Source: Bythopirellula polymerisocia (GTDB lineage Bacteria; Planctomycetota; Planctomycetia; Pirellulales; Lacipirellulaceae). From it: a DNA stretch of 64,000 nt. Below the pieces are notes generated by a model. The model made no database searches, was not told the origin of the DNA, and was given only the letters and a program-made list of their open reading frames with translations. The stretch is taken from assembly GCF_007860015.1 (NCBI RefSeq), contig NZ_SJPS01000002.1, forward strand, positions 124,898-188,897. The letters are read 5' to 3'. Every line of letters starts with the position of its first letter. The first letter of the stretch is position 1. The translations under genes and the position numbers were made by a program. Below, one piece after another: positions 1 to 8,844 of the stretch.

Positions 1-1
1 G

Positions 2-679
2 CCGCCGCGTCCTGCATTAGTGCCGCTCTTGTCCGATGCCCGCTGGGTCCACGAACTAAGTGGCGTGACAATTGGAGATGTGCGGGTGGGGATCAAGAGT
101 GGCACGACGAAAAAGGCTTTGGCCGAGCGTCGGGGCTCATTTCTCTTTACGCACTTTGGCATTTCGGGTCCGGTGGTGATGGACCTAAGCCGGACTATCA
201 CTGCTCGTCCAGACGCTGAAGATTGGCAAGCGGTGTGCGATTTTCTGCCGGGGCATTCCCGTGAGCAATTTGCAGAGGCACTTGCCCAGAATGCGTCCGC
301 CGGGGGCAAACGAACCGTTCCGACAGTGGCCGCTCAATGGCTGCCTCAGCGGTTGTCCGAGGCACTCGTGGCAGAAGCGGGGTTGTCGAGCGACCAGCGG
401 ATTGCTGAACTCTCCAAAGCTGGCCGTAGCAAGCTGATAGACGCTATCAAGTGCCAACAGATCCCCATTCACGGATCACTCGGCTTCAAGAAGGCAGAAG
501 TGACCGCCGGTGGCATCGATCTAGCCGAAGTTGATTCACGTACCTTGCAAAGCAAACTTGTTCCCGGACTATTCCTCGCCGGGGAGATCCTCGACTTGGA
601 CGGCCCCATCGGCGGCTACAATTTCCAGGCAGCCTTTAGCACCGGGTGGCTAGCTGGGGAATCGGTGGGAGAGGGATAG
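2..679 (+). CDS. NAD(P)/FAD-dependent oxidoreductase, HI0933-like (C-terminal part)
   Basis: Only the last 225 codons are in the window; the frame is open from base 2, so the true start lies upstream and the GTG at 20 is internal. The C-terminal segment GPIGGYNFQAAFSTG, which closes the FAD site, and the middle segment FTHFGISGPVVMDLS are hallmarks of the HI0933/YhiN flavoprotein family (about 400 residues). These proteins bind FAD in a Rossmann fold; the substrate is generally not known. Followed by a three-copy CAACTGA repeat and then a convergent gene. Family assignment is secure, function is not. Confidence 0.85.
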   Translation, partial: PPRPALVPLLSDARWVHELSGVTIGDVRVGIKSGTTKKALAERRGSFLFTHFGISGPVVMDLSRTITARPDAEDWQAVCDFLPGHSREQFAEALAQNASAGGKRTVPTVAAQWLPQRLSEALVAEAGLSSDQRIAELSKAGRSKLIDAIKCQQIPIHGSLGFKKAEVTAGGIDLAEVDSRTLQSKLVPGLFLAGEILDLDGPIGGYNFQAAFSTGWLAGESVGEG

Positions 680-724
680 GTTAGTTCTCAATAGGCCGTT
701 GTTAGTTGGGTATTATTTCCTACG

Positions 725-745
725 CAACTGACAACTGACAACTGA
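725..745. repeat. Three tandem copies of CAACTGA
   Basis: Three head-to-tail copies of the heptamer CAACTGA lie between two convergent genes. A related GTTAGTTG segment just upstream could pair with it as a weak hairpin. Function unknown; it may be part of a termination region or a dispersed intergenic repeat. Confidence 0.5.
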
Positions 746-763
746 CCAAGGATAGCTGACTCC

Positions 764-1693
764 TCAGTCATTACTTTCTATGTCCACATCGACTAGAAAA
801 TCGTTCTTGAGAAAGTTCCGGCCCAGCAAGAGCGGGAATTCCATATGTTCGCGGTTGTTGAGGGTCACCAATACCGTCTTCTCAAAGTCTTTGTAGCGAA
901 ATGTCAGGGGCACTTTATAGCGTCGCTTACGATCATCGGAAGCGTTAGAGGTTTTAATGATCACATAGCCGGCAATCTTGGCTTCGAGCCAATGCGATTC
1001 CTTGTGACCATTCTTAATATTGAAGCGCACGACTTTACCGATGTTATCAGCCATGTTGTCCGATTCATTTTCAATCTTCATATCCTCGATATGCAAAGAG
1101 CATGATTTGGCTCCTGAGTCGACCCGTGCCCGAAAGAGCAGTTCGCTCTTTTTCTCCATGATTGTGGCAGTGGCGCCAATCACACGCTTTTCCACTTTGG
1201 GGGGTTCCTTTTCGGTTTCTTCTACAATGGGAGGTGCCTCCTCGATCGATTCCTCAGGCTCTTCTTCTTCCGAATCGTCAACTACTTCAACTTCTGCGCC
1301 TGCTGCTTCCTCAGCCTTGGCTTTTTCGTTTTCTATATCTTTCTTAATCGTTTCTTCATCCGAAGCCTTGGCTTTCTTGTCAGAGCCTTTCTCCGATTCA
1401 GATTTGGCATCATTAGATTTCTGAGGAGACTTCTTGTTGGAAGAAGATTTCTTGGACGACTCCGAAGGTTCGCTTGCATTCTTCTCGCTTTTGGACTCGT
1501 CTGCCGCTGGATCTTTTTGATCGGTCGAGGACTCCGATTCCTCTGAAGTTGGGGCCTTCTCGGTGGCACAAACTGCTTGCCGCACATTAAGATGTACGAC
1601 TCCATTGGCTAGCAATAAGGCAAGCACCAACAACCCAAGCCGCTGGAGCGGATAAGGGAATACGATGCATTTGGTAGATGATTTCGGTCTCAC
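764..1693 (-). CDS. Secreted or anchored retropepsin-like protease (ATP-dependent zinc protease family, PF05618)
   Basis: 309 residues from a GTG start. Residues 15-40 are hydrophobic (signal peptide or anchor), followed by about 120 residues very rich in Ser, Lys, Glu and Asp that look disordered. The C-terminal 140 residues match the retropepsin-like Zn_protease/RimB family: the segment RVDSGAKSCSLH carries the aspartyl-protease DSGA signature, and LLLGRNFL is the typical second half. Family members sit beside RimK-like ATP-grasp ligases and 7TM-transglutaminase proteins, as here (divergent, with 277 bp between starts). The zinc label is historical; the fold suggests an aspartic peptidase. 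Likely acts outside the cytoplasmic membrane. The long charged linker is unusual for the family. Confidence 0.8.
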   Translation of the reverse strand: MRPKSSTKCIVFPYPLQRLGLLVLALLLANGVVHLNVRQAVCATEKAPTSEESESSTDQKDPAADESKSEKNASEPSESSKKSSSNKKSPQKSNDAKSESEKGSDKKAKASDEETIKKDIENEKAKAEEAAGAEVEVVDDSEEEEPEESIEEAPPIVEETEKEPPKVEKRVIGATATIMEKKSELLFRARVDSGAKSCSLHIEDMKIENESDNMADNIGKVVRFNIKNGHKESHWLEAKIAGYVIIKTSNASDDRKRRYKVPLTFRYKDFEKTVLVTLNNREHMEFPLLLGRNFLKNDFLVDVDIESND

Positions 1694-1970
1694 AGACGAT
1701 TAGTCTCCACAGGGTGTATTCACTCAGGTTGAGAAATCGCTTCCGCATTTCCTCAAGTCACTTGAAGCCCCTTATTCTTGCATGTGGACCAGGGAAAGGG
1801 AACCGCCGGAATAACCCTTAGAAGTTTCAAAATCCTGCCTTTTGGGACATAAAATCAGCGCGAAATCGGGTAGCAAGTAAACTATAATACGGTAATTGGC
1901 CGCGCGACTGCGCCATGCCAGCTTACCCACTCGATTTTTCCAACCTCTGGCAGGTTAAAGGTTTAGCATC

Positions 1971-3536
1971 GTGAGTGCTCGTGTTTTGAGTCAGATTTGG
2001 GCAATCGCCTTTATTCTCCTGGGGATAGTGGCGTTCGGCCTGCGCTATCAAGCCAGGCACGAAGTCCGGGAGGGTTTACAGGACAGCTTGTGGCGGCTTA
2101 GCTACGACATCCAATTCGAGGTTGATAGCCCCGCAGCGGAAATCCGGGTGGGTTTGCCTGACCAATCCTCCTCGGCGGCGATCATTGAAGTAGAAGAAAA
2201 GACACACATTAATCTCAATGCAGAGGAGTATACCTCCCCATTAAACAAGAATCGTGAATTAATTCTGACAACCCAGCTCACTGGAAATTATCAAGTGGGA
2301 GCCGAATTTGAGATTCGGCTCAAACCCCGCAAATCCTGGGATGAACAGAATGAAGTCGCCGACTTGTCGTCCACTGCTAAGTCTCGATTCTTGCGCAGCG
2401 ATTCCACGATTGATACCGCAGGTGCCAATGTGCGGGAGGTCATGCAACAGATTCCTCGTGGCGATTTGACGGATAGCGAATTGGTCCAACAACTTTTCGA
2501 CTTTTGTTCGTTGAGTTTCAAACCGGGAAAGAGCGAAGAAGGATTCGATGCCGTCGGATACGCATTAGCCAATCATCAGGCCACCCCTTTAGGTCGTGCT
2601 CGCTCGATGGTAACGCTTTGCCGAGCATATAGAATCCCAGCAAGACTTGTGGCTGGATTCGAAGTTCGTCAATCCAAGTCGGCAACCCCCCATGTTTGGG
2701 TTGAAGCGTACTACGGCCATCACTGGGTTCCGTTTGATCCAACGTACGGCCATGCCCGTCAGATGCCATACAATTACCTTCCAATTCGGCGCGATGGTGA
2801 AGAAATTGTTCGTGGGGAGGGGATCAAAGACCTGATAGCCAAATACACCATCTTGCGGTTGCCCCCTCCGGCAAACGTGCTGCAAGCGGAAGTACGGCGC
2901 CCTTCGCAGGTGCTCGATCTGACACGTTTACCGGTCGAGATGCACGAAGTCATGTCGCTGATGTTATTGTTACCTTTAGGAGCACTCATCACCGCAATTT
3001 TCCGCAATATTATCGGACTGCGGACGTTGGGCACGTTTGCCCCCGCGCTGTTGGCAATGAGTTTTATTTACGCCGAATTGGCGACGGGAATTGTGATCTT
3101 GGTAGCGGTACTCACAGCCGGTTACTTCGGCCGCATCATGTTGGATCGACTCCATCTACTGATGGTGCCACGTTCCAGCATCGTACTGACGATGATTATC
3201 CTGCTCATCGTATTTGGCGTCTCGCTGATCGACTACGCTGATCCACTTTCAGGAGTGCGGGCCGTCTTGCTTCCTTTAGTCATTCTTACAACCTTGATCG
3301 AACGCTATTTCGTAACCACGGAAGAAGATGGGATGGCATTTGCCATGCAGCTCGTTGTTGGCACGGCCGTCGTGGCAGCCTGCTGCTACTTGATCTTGGG
3401 TTGGAATGAAATCGGCGATCTATTGCTGATTTATCCTGAATTGCATTTCTTCACGATTGCTGCCTTCATTTGGATAGGTCGTTACAGTGGCTATCGACTA
3501 GTGGAACTCTGGCGATTCCGTGACATGGTGAAATAG
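1971..3536 (+). CDS. 7TM protein with extracytoplasmic pseudo-transglutaminase domain
   Basis: 521 residues from a GTG start with an AAAGG element nearby. One N-terminal membrane helix (about 7-24), an extracytoplasmic region, a transglutaminase-like domain (about 165-275) and a C-terminal block of several membrane helices (about 325-515), the 7TM_transglut arrangement. The His and Asp of the triad are visible (H241 in HVWVEAYY, D256 in FDPTYG), but aligning on the IPAR motif (222-225) puts a non-Cys residue (near P206) where the nucleophile belongs, so the domain is probably not a transglutaminase. Cotranscribed with the ATP-grasp gene 64 bp downstream. The same trio occurs in other bacteria; its substrate is not established here. 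Confidence 0.82.
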   Translation: MSARVLSQIWAIAFILLGIVAFGLRYQARHEVREGLQDSLWRLSYDIQFEVDSPAAEIRVGLPDQSSSAAIIEVEEKTHINLNAEEYTSPLNKNRELILTTQLTGNYQVGAEFEIRLKPRKSWDEQNEVADLSSTAKSRFLRSDSTIDTAGANVREVMQQIPRGDLTDSELVQQLFDFCSLSFKPGKSEEGFDAVGYALANHQATPLGRARSMVTLCRAYRIPARLVAGFEVRQSKSATPHVWVEAYYGHHWVPFDPTYGHARQMPYNYLPIRRDGEEIVRGEGIKDLIAKYTILRLPPPANVLQAEVRRPSQVLDLTRLPVEMHEVMSLMLLLPLGALITAIFRNIIGLRTLGTFAPALLAMSFIYAELATGIVILVAVLTAGYFGRIMLDRLHLLMVPRSSIVLTMIILLIVFGVSLIDYADPLSGVRAVLLPLVILTTLIERYFVTTEEDGMAFAMQLVVGTAVVAACCYLILGWNEIGDLLLIYPELHFFTIAAFIWIGRYSGYRLVELWRFRDMVK

Positions 3537-3600
3537 ACTTCGTGAAACCAAAGAAATCGCAACTAGGACTACTTCGCGAATCATCGAAAGATTAACCATC

Positions 3601-4584
3601 ATGGATAATAACTCCCAACGATTTTGGGCTTGGCCTGATGAGCTAAAACGTCGCGGCATCCTCGGGATAAATCAGCGCAATCTCGATATTATTCTTGAGT
3701 GCAATCCCCGTGGGTTCTACCCACGTGTCGACAACAAACTGCTCACCAAGGAAATCTGTCAGGCCAATGGCATCCAGGTTCCCGAGACTTATTTCATCAT
3801 CAAAGAGCACAGCGAGTGCCACCGCTTCTTGGATCTGGTGGGCGATCGAACCGAATTTGTTGTGAAACCCTCCAGCGGAGCCGCCGGGCGTGGGATTGTG
3901 GTGGTTGCAGGGCGATTGGGGAACAACTTCTTTACCTCCTCGGGTCGCTTGATCGAGTGGACCGATCTCAGGCATCATCTCTCGACGATCATTTCAGGGT
4001 TGTACTCTCTGGGAGGCCAGGCAGATTCAGTCATCGTTGAGCGGCGAATAGTGAGTCACCCACTGCTAAAAAGCATCGCTGTCGAAGGAACACCTGATAT
4101 TCGCGTGATTCTTTATCGCGGAGTGCCGGTAATGGCCATGATTCGTCTGCCGACCAAGATGTCAGGCGGTCGGGCTAATCTGCATCAGGGAGCCATCGCC
4201 GCGGCCATTGAACTCAACACTGGTCGCACCTACGGCGGTGTATGCCGCGACCGTGCGATCAGCTTCCATCCTGATACAAGCTTCCCGATTGCTGGGATCG
4301 AACTTCCCAACTGGAAGGACGTGCTGGAAGGGTCGATGAAACTAAGCGACGCGCTCGAGATGGGTTACGTCGGGATTGATTTCGTAGTCGACGCCGATAC
4401 CGGGCCAGTGGTCTTGGAAGCGAACGCCCGCCCGGGATTAGCCATTCAGTTGGCCCATCGCGAGGGGATTTTGCCACGATTGAAGTTTGTTGATTCAATT
4501 CCTGTGTCTGATCGCACGGGAGAGAATCGCTGGAATGTGATCGAATCGATCGCCACCAAGAGCAGCGATTTCTGGCGGGTCTGA
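3601..4584 (+). CDS. ATP-grasp ligase, alpha-L-glutamate ligase-like (RimK-related)
   Basis: 327 residues. ATP-grasp features are clear: FVVKPSSGAAGRG (86-98) is the nucleotide-binding lysine/glycine loop and VVLEANARPG (270-279) the metal-binding Glu/Asn segment. The N-terminal GILGINQRNLDII is characteristic of the alpha-L-glutamate ligase-like family that accompanies 7TM-transglutaminase proteins. Such enzymes form amide or peptide bonds through acyl-phosphate intermediates. It has no signal or membrane segment, so it acts in the cytoplasm while its two partners appear to face outward. Substrate unknown; glutamate addition is only implied by the family name. Confidence 0.85.
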   Translation: MDNNSQRFWAWPDELKRRGILGINQRNLDIILECNPRGFYPRVDNKLLTKEICQANGIQVPETYFIIKEHSECHRFLDLVGDRTEFVVKPSSGAAGRGIVVVAGRLGNNFFTSSGRLIEWTDLRHHLSTIISGLYSLGGQADSVIVERRIVSHPLLKSIAVEGTPDIRVILYRGVPVMAMIRLPTKMSGGRANLHQGAIAAAIELNTGRTYGGVCRDRAISFHPDTSFPIAGIELPNWKDVLEGSMKLSDALEMGYVGIDFVVDADTGPVVLEANARPGLAIQLAHREGILPRLKFVDSIPVSDRTGENRWNVIESIATKSSDFWRV

Positions 4585-4659
4585 TTAGGCGGTGGCAGAT
4601 GACTTGCGGCTGGTGGTTGGAAAGTACCTGCCGGGCCTTGCCCGTCTTATGAGTCGCAT

Positions 4660-4902
4660 TTAAGCCCGCTTGATGACCCTTAGCAGGGCAATGAACAGGA
4701 TTGCCCCTACGGTGGCGGTGATTAAACTTCCTAGCATCCCCGTAGATTCGAATCCCAATAGCCTGAAAACAAATCCACCAAGTATGGCACCAATGATGCC
4801 TAGGATGAGGTCTCCCAGCAAGCCAAAGCCGCCCCCCTTCATAAGTACCCCGGCCAACCAGCCAGCCAGAACGCCAATCAGAATAAACCAGAGCAAACTC
4901 AT
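4660..4902 (-). CDS. GlsB/YeaQ/YmgE family stress-response membrane protein
   Basis: 80 residues starting MSLLWFILIGVLAGWLAG. I prefer the ATG at 4902 over an upstream in-frame start at 4947 because GGAGAG lies at good distance before it and because family members start at this point. Three glycine-rich membrane helices fill the protein, with a GGGFGLLGDLILG loop typical of the transglycosylase-associated family. Members are small inner-membrane proteins often linked to stress responses; no enzymatic activity is evident. Stands alone, convergent with the ATP-grasp gene. Confidence 0.88.
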   Translation of the reverse strand: MSLLWFILIGVLAGWLAGVLMKGGGFGLLGDLILGIIGAILGGFVFRLLGFESTGMLGSLITATVGAILFIALLRVIKRA

Positions 4903-5515
4903 GCGATCTCTCCGTGTGCCGCTTTGCAGCACCGTTGTGGGGAACATTGAAAAACCCCCGCTGCTCTGGGTCGAGTCAGCGAGGGCAAAAGGAAAAATTG
5001 ATTTGGGGAGGCTTGTAAACTTGAACAGGACCGTAAGTCATTGGCGTCATGACGCCGCAAACCCAATTGGGCCGACTCGGCGATCTCTCCTTATCGCTGA
5101 CATTGCTTGCTCATGGCAATAGCCCGTTATCGGGCCAATAGCAGATGGCAAAGGAATGATCGGACACGAGCCCTCGATATGCTGGCGCCTTCGGCTAGGC
5201 TCCGGAAACCTGATACACGTTTACAGCCGAGTTAGATGACACAAAAAAGGAATATTACAGAAAGAAAATCCCCGAGAGACGGCCACGCAGCCATCTCTCG
5301 CATCGACTGGTCTGGCGGATCTTGCATTGCTTGCCCTCCTATAACTACGCGTGAGAGAGAGGCCTGCAACCGATCGTCGATAAAAGACACGACCGCGTTG
5401 CCCTTGCACTTTGAATTATACACTGATGGAACAATAAACACGAGTCGAATTTCAAAGCAACAAGAAAAAAGTCCTAAATCGCTGTCAATTATGCAGTTAG
5501 CGCAATTCGGAGCCT
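4903..5515. other. Gene-free stretch with a palindrome and a hairpin
   Basis: No convincing gene in these 613 bases. A 14-base perfect palindrome GGCGTCATGACGCC lies at 5043-5056 and a strong hairpin at 5273-5300. The upstream part is the likely promoter region of the GlsB-like gene; the downstream part trails the metalloprotease gene. An open frame at 5236-5634 overlaps the metalloprotease and has no protein-like composition. Confidence 0.6.
5273..5300 (-). terminator. Hairpin, possible terminator of the metalloprotease gene
   Basis: CGAGAGA pairs with TCTCTCG and an inner GGC with GCC, with one mismatch and a six-base loop. Read on the minus strand it is followed by GGGGATTTTCTTTC, a fair U-rich tract. 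It is about 215 bases past the stop codon of the minus-strand gene, so assignment as its terminator is tentative. Confidence 0.45.
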
Positions 5516-6523
5516 TCAGCGAAGCTGTAGTGCCATGTCCTCCCGGTTCCGACAGATGCGTTGCAGCGCGACTATCAGGGCGATCACAGCAAGAAGAAGG
5601 ATACCCGATGTTGGCTCTGGAACTACTTGGCTAGTAGCACTGATACCTGAGCTACTACCGTATTGCTCCAGCCAGGCAAGAAAATCTCTCCCATCGCTGT
5701 CGCCATCCCCATCAGAATCCCCGTTGGCGTTGATGCCGAACGAGTTGCGCCAGACGGTCAAATCAGTCCCATTGACCATTCCATCGCCGGTGAAATCTCC
5801 CACAGGTGCAGCCGATTGCAGAAAAAAAGTATTCATCTGAAAGATCGCATCTATCTGAGACTGCGTGAGCTGATCGCTGGTGCCACTGCTACTCATGAGA
5901 TTGGCCATGCCCGATACAGGAGTATGAGTGAGCCCCAGATTGTGCCCGATTTCATGGGCGACTACCCCGGCCACGATGTCGCGGCCCACCTGCGAGCCGG
6001 GCAGAGAGCTCCCCACGTAAACGGCGATACCATTGGCACCAATTCTGGCGATGCCATTGACCGAATTGGAACCGAGTTTCATAAAACCCGGCACGATGTC
6101 CACAAAAAACATATTGATGACATGAGAATTCGAGCTCACAACTCCCGCGGCTTGTGCGGTATTAACGATCGTATAGAGATCAGCATTGGGCCGCGTTGAG
6201 GTTGGAGGCAACAACCCCTGGAAAGCAACAGTATCGGCATAGCTTTTTACGCTCGGCATGAAGTGAATATCGATTCCCGCCTGTGCCCAGATCATGTCAA
6301 TGCTCGCTTCGATGTTGGCACGCTGCACGGCACTGCCAAACAAATTGGCCTGTGGTGATCCACTAGAAAGAGAAGTTTGAATGATTTGGACGTCCACCCG
6401 GTGGGTTATGGGAAGCGCAGAATTGACAATGATGGTCGCATGAGCGACACCCACTAGATGGACTACAAACAAGAATGCCAGAGTCAGCGCAATTTGCGCA
6501 CGACGATCACGTAGTTTTGCCAT
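5516..6523 (-). CDS. Secreted matrixin-like metalloprotease with PEP-CTERM tail
   Basis: 335 residues. Signal peptide at 1-29. HEIGHNLGLTH at residues 190-200 is the HExxHxxGxxH zinc site of metzincins, followed a few residues later by GMANLM as a likely Met-turn. After the catalytic domain comes a dockerin-like segment with two calcium-type loops (GDFTGDGMVNGTD and GDSDGDGDSDGRDF), then VPEP, a hydrophobic helix and a basic tail, the PEP-CTERM sorting signal. Predicted to be exported, processed by an exosortase and held at the cell surface or released. Single gene; promoter presumably in the 222-bp gap upstream. Substrate unknown. Confidence 0.85.
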   Translation of the reverse strand: MAKLRDRRAQIALTLAFLFVVHLVGVAHATIIVNSALPITHRVDVQIIQTSLSSGSPQANLFGSAVQRANIEASIDMIWAQAGIDIHFMPSVKSYADTVAFQGLLPPTSTRPNADLYTIVNTAQAAGVVSSNSHVINMFFVDIVPGFMKLGSNSVNGIARIGANGIAVYVGSSLPGSQVGRDIVAGVVAHEIGHNLGLTHTPVSGMANLMSSSGTSDQLTQSQIDAIFQMNTFFLQSAAPVGDFTGDGMVNGTDLTVWRNSFGINANGDSDGDGDSDGRDFLAWLEQYGSSSGISATSQVVPEPTSGILLLAVIALIVALQRICRNREDMALQLR

Positions 6524-6745
6524 GGAGAGCCTCTCCTCTTAATCTGCTACTTGCAAAGCATTGGGTTCCGGCACCAATGCGGCGGACATGAGGCTCGAAT
6601 TATTCCAGAAAACTGAGGGTGTTGCAAGTTTTTTTCTCGCCAGCATTGCCAGCGTGGAGAATCCGTGGCAATCCTTATCAGGCGCAAACCTATGCGCTCA
6701 AAAAGGGATTTGCATTTGTTTTCGCTCTCACATCCATGCTAAGAG

Positions 6746-7981
6746 CTAGAACGATTCGTCCTGCGGCCGAGCACCTACTGTCACTCGGACGGTGAGTCTT
6801 TGTGCTCCGTCACGATACTGGCGGACTAGGTCCACTGGTACGCTCGAGCCAATCGGCGTGGCAGCAATTGCGCGGCTTAGCAATGTGGGATCCGAATATT
6901 CCGTGCCGTCCCAAGTTAGCAGCACGTCTCCCAATTCGATGCCGGCCTCTTGGGCAGGCGTATCCGCTCGGATGTCAGCGACTAGAACCCCTTGATCTTT
7001 TTCCAAGCCAAGCAAGCGTGCCACTGGATCGGGGACCTGTCGGGGACCTACGCCTAAGTAGCCCCTCTCCACATGCCCCACTTTGCGAAGCTGTTCGTAA
7101 CTAGCCCGCGCGATCGAGCTCGGAATCGAAAAGCTGATGCCTTGATAGGTGCTGCCGTAGATCGCCGTGTTGATGCCTATGATTTTACCCTCGACGTTTA
7201 CCAACGGACCACCACTATTGCCAGGATTAACGGCGGCATCGGTTTGCAAAAACTCTTGATAGATGGAACTTCGATCCGTAGAGACCCCTGGGTCGCGAGC
7301 AGTGGTAATCCCACGTCGATTCTTGGCACTGAGGATTCCAAAGGTAATGCTCTTCTGGAATCCAAAGGGGCTGCCGAGGGCCCATACCCATTCTCCAACA
7401 TTCAGGTTGTCGCTATCTCCCCACTGGGCGGCATGCAAATCATCAAGTTCTGTTTTTAGGACGGCAACGTCAACTAAAGGGTCACTACCGATGACGCTCG
7501 CCGGTCCGCGGCGGCCGTCGCTCAATTGGATCTCCAGCGAACCGACCCCTTCGACCACATGGTAGTTGGTAACAATGTAACCAGCCTCGTCAACAATCAC
7601 CCCAGCACCCTGCCCCATGTCTCGCCCACGATGGGTGCGAATATGGACAACGCTGGGGCTGACATAATCAAACAGCATCCGCGAAGCGTCGTTGAGTTGC
7701 ATCAGATCAAGCTGATGAATATTGTCGCTGGCGACATCAAACTTGGCTCGCTCCTCGGCCTCGACTAAGGCATATTGAATGCGTCCCACAAAAGAAGGCG
7801 CGATCAACAGTGCCAAGAGTACTCCAAATATCCACAGCAAGCGACGCAGTCGCTTGAGATCCTTCTGCGTAACCAGTTGATCGGCAGGCAGATCTCTTGG
7901 CTTTGTTGGGGAGGGGAGTTGCACGGCGAAGTCGGCTGCCGACACAACACCGATTTCATGATCAGACGGTTCTTGGTACAT
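6746..7981 (-). CDS. HtrA/DegP-type serine protease with PDZ domain, membrane-anchored
   Basis: 411 residues. A cytoplasmic N-terminus is followed by one membrane helix (about 48-64). The trypsin-like domain has all three catalytic residues: H141 (TNYHVVEG), D171 (DPLVDVAVLK) and S256 (NPGNSGGPL). One PDZ domain spans about 305-400 (RGYLGVG... GVLVADI). This is the layout of DegS/HtrA-type periplasmic quality-control or signalling proteases. It has no neighbour in an operon; the aat gene starts divergently 157 bp away. Which members of the stress response it serves cannot be told from sequence. Confidence 0.92.
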   Translation of the reverse strand: MYQEPSDHEIGVVSAADFAVQLPSPTKPRDLPADQLVTQKDLKRLRRLLWIFGVLLALLIAPSFVGRIQYALVEAEERAKFDVASDNIHQLDLMQLNDASRMLFDYVSPSVVHIRTHRGRDMGQGAGVIVDEAGYIVTNYHVVEGVGSLEIQLSDGRRGPASVIGSDPLVDVAVLKTELDDLHAAQWGDSDNLNVGEWVWALGSPFGFQKSITFGILSAKNRRGITTARDPGVSTDRSSIYQEFLQTDAAVNPGNSGGPLVNVEGKIIGINTAIYGSTYQGISFSIPSSIARASYEQLRKVGHVERGYLGVGPRQVPDPVARLLGLEKDQGVLVADIRADTPAQEAGIELGDVLLTWDGTEYSDPTLLSRAIAATPIGSSVPVDLVRQYRDGAQRLTVRVTVGARPQDESF

Positions 7982-8138
7982 AGAATAGGAACCTGTGGGT
8001 TGCTGCCTTAGTTACTGGATTGCATCTCAAGCACTCAGCAATGGGCTTAGAGATTTATTATACTAGTTTTTTTGAGTTTGTATCCCAGCCACGGACATTC
8101 AAGAGTTATCTTCCACCTTAGCTTGCTGCTTTTTTCCC

Positions 8139-8795
8139 ATGCCTTCGAAGTTTTTCCCAAATCCAGCAGAATCTTCCTCGGATGGCCTCGTTGCTGCCGG
8201 AGGTGAACTTACGCCAGATTGGCTGTTGGACGCTTATCGCCACGGGATTTTTCCTTGGCCGATGGAAGATTTTGAGCCCCATGTGTGGTGGTCGCCTGAT
8301 CCGCGGGCTGTGCTACCACTCGATGGATTTCGAGCCTCAAAGCGACTCCTGCGGCGAGTTCGCTCTGGGCAGTTTGCCGTCACCTTTGACAAGGCTTTTG
8401 GTGATGTGATGTCCGGCTGCGCATCAGGTCCCGGGCGTGAAGGAGGAACCTGGATTACGCCTATCATGATCGACAGTTATTGCGAAATCCATCAGCTCGG
8501 CCATGCACACAGTGTCGAAGTATGGCGGGCCGACCAACTTATTGGCGGCGTATATGGTGTGTCAATCGGAGGACTGTTTGCCGCCGAAAGCATGTTCCAT
8601 CGTGAACGGGATGCTTCAAAGGTCGCGCTCTACCATCTAGTCAAACATCTCAACGATCGCGGATATCAATTACTCGACGTCCAGCAGTGGACTCCTCACA
8701 CGGGCAGCCTGGGGGTCATTGAAATCCCGCGGCACGAATACTTGGGAAGGTTGGCGGAAGTTGTCGATTTACCTGTGACCTTTGTTGATACCTGA
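8139..8795 (+). CDS. aat: Leucyl/phenylalanyl-tRNA--protein transferase
   Basis: 218 residues, the normal length. Transfers Leu or Phe from aminoacyl-tRNA to N-terminal Arg or Lys of proteins, making N-degrons for the ClpS/ClpAP or ClpXP route. The diagnostic motifs are FPxPAESSSDGLVAAGG near the N-terminus, YRHGIFPWP, WWSPDPRAVLP, and later GGVYGVSIGGLFAAESMF and LLDVQQWTPHTGSLG. Monocistronic, ending 50 bp before a convergent gene with a hairpin between them. Confidence 0.96.
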   Translation: MPSKFFPNPAESSSDGLVAAGGELTPDWLLDAYRHGIFPWPMEDFEPHVWWSPDPRAVLPLDGFRASKRLLRRVRSGQFAVTFDKAFGDVMSGCASGPGREGGTWITPIMIDSYCEIHQLGHAHSVEVWRADQLIGGVYGVSIGGLFAAESMFHRERDASKVALYHLVKHLNDRGYQLLDVQQWTPHTGSLGVIEIPRHEYLGRLAEVVDLPVTFVDT

Positions 8796-8804
8796 AACCA
8801 TCAA

Positions 8805-8830
8805 GTCATTCCCGCGCAGGCGGGAATGAC
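8805..8830. terminator. Perfect hairpin between convergent genes
   Basis: GTCATTCCCGC pairs perfectly with GCGGGAATGAC around a four-base loop. It sits 10 bases after aat and 15 bases before the end of the minus-strand gene. No clear U tract, so it is either a factor-assisted bidirectional terminator or one copy of a dispersed extragenic palindrome; this core (ATTCCCGC...GCGGGAAT) is common in unrelated bacteria. Confidence 0.6.
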
Positions 8831-8844
8831 GGCAACGCACGTTC

